64,000 nt of DNA from assembly GCF_002914585.1 (NCBI RefSeq), contig NZ_PDDM01000028.1:1-64000 (forward strand), read 5' to 3'. The position numbers and the translations under genes are program-made. How positions within the stretch are numbered: the first letter of the stretch is position 1; each line of letters opens with the position of its first letter. Of the stretch, positions 63,977-64,000 are shown in pieces. The DNA comes from Pseudanabaena sp. BC1403. Lineage in GTDB: Bacteria > Cyanobacteriota > Cyanobacteriia > Pseudanabaenales > Pseudanabaenaceae. The notes beneath the pieces are model-generated. The model did not search any database, was not told where the DNA came from, and saw only the letters and a program-made list of their open reading frames with translations.

Positions 63977-64000
63977 ATGTCCCGTTATAGAGGTCCGCGC
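63977..64000 (+). CDS. rpsD: 30S ribosomal protein S4 (start only)
   Basis: The last 24 bases encode MSRYRGPR, the conserved N terminus of bacterial and plastid S4, after a strong AAGGAAGGAG site. The gene runs off the window. Confidence 0.85.

Overview
The window is chromosomal DNA of a cyanobacterium. The octamer GCGATCGC and its core CGATCG (HIP1-type sites) recur throughout. The gene content is cyanobacterial: cytochrome c6, five NDH-1 subunits, an FdC2-type ferredoxin, a VTE5-type phytol/dolichol kinase, HisZ, DUF4359 and DUF1574 proteins, and an SmtA-type metallothionein. The abundant small hairpin repeats would fit a Pseudanabaena-like lineage, but that placement is a guess. No rRNA, tRNA, complete IS or CRISPR array was recognised.

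Layout. 0.2-1.9 kb: a TauE/SafE-like membrane protein fused to a ferric-reductase-like domain, with an overlapping MarR regulator. 2.1-6.6 kb: a two-gene RND efflux operon. 6.7-8.3 kb: a small unknown protein, Cu/Zn superoxide dismutase and cytochrome c6. 8.3-9.3 kb: a gene-free stretch rich in hairpins. 9.3-28.4 kb: two giant RTX genes on the plus strand. The first (3294 aa) is a chain of secreted phosphohydrolase domains. The second (2837 aa) is a calcium-binding repeat protein, preceded by the broken 5' end of a paralogue. 28.4-33.8 kb, minus strand: a dedicated type I secretion operon (parvulin, ABC exporter with a cyclic-nucleotide-type domain, HlyD adaptor) that probably exports these RTX proteins. 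34-40.8 kb: LOG/DprA-like protein, leuD, FdC2, a nuclease-like protein, a hydrolase plus PAS histidine kinase operon, a prolyl-4-hydroxylase-like protein and miaA. 40.9-45.5 kb: pilB-pilT-pilC of the type IV pilus. 45.7-52.7 kb: a DUF1574 protein, the divergent smtB/smtA pair, a CysQ-like phosphatase, DUF4359, an RsbQ-like hydrolase followed by the wreck of its PAS-GAF sensor, and obgE. 52.9-59.3 kb: a zinc/cation exporter, SH3 protein, hisZ, a J-domain/TPR protein, phytol kinase and a small membrane protein. 59.4-63.4 kb: ndhH-ndhA-ndhI-ndhG-ndhE. The last 24 bases begin rpsD.

The strongest themes are: (1) a secretion island with two very large cargoes; (2) at least four families of short, transposase-free hairpin elements (called A, B, C and F here) that cluster in intergenic regions, one of which has broken a sensor gene and left a visible target duplication; (3) two different hydrolase plus PAS-sensor modules, one intact (37.1-39.1 kb) and one decayed and bracketed by direct repeats of the obgE 3' end (50.1-51.7 kb); (4) long, often perfect hairpins that contain the stop codons of several genes. 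All family assignments were made by eye from the translated sequence, without database searches.
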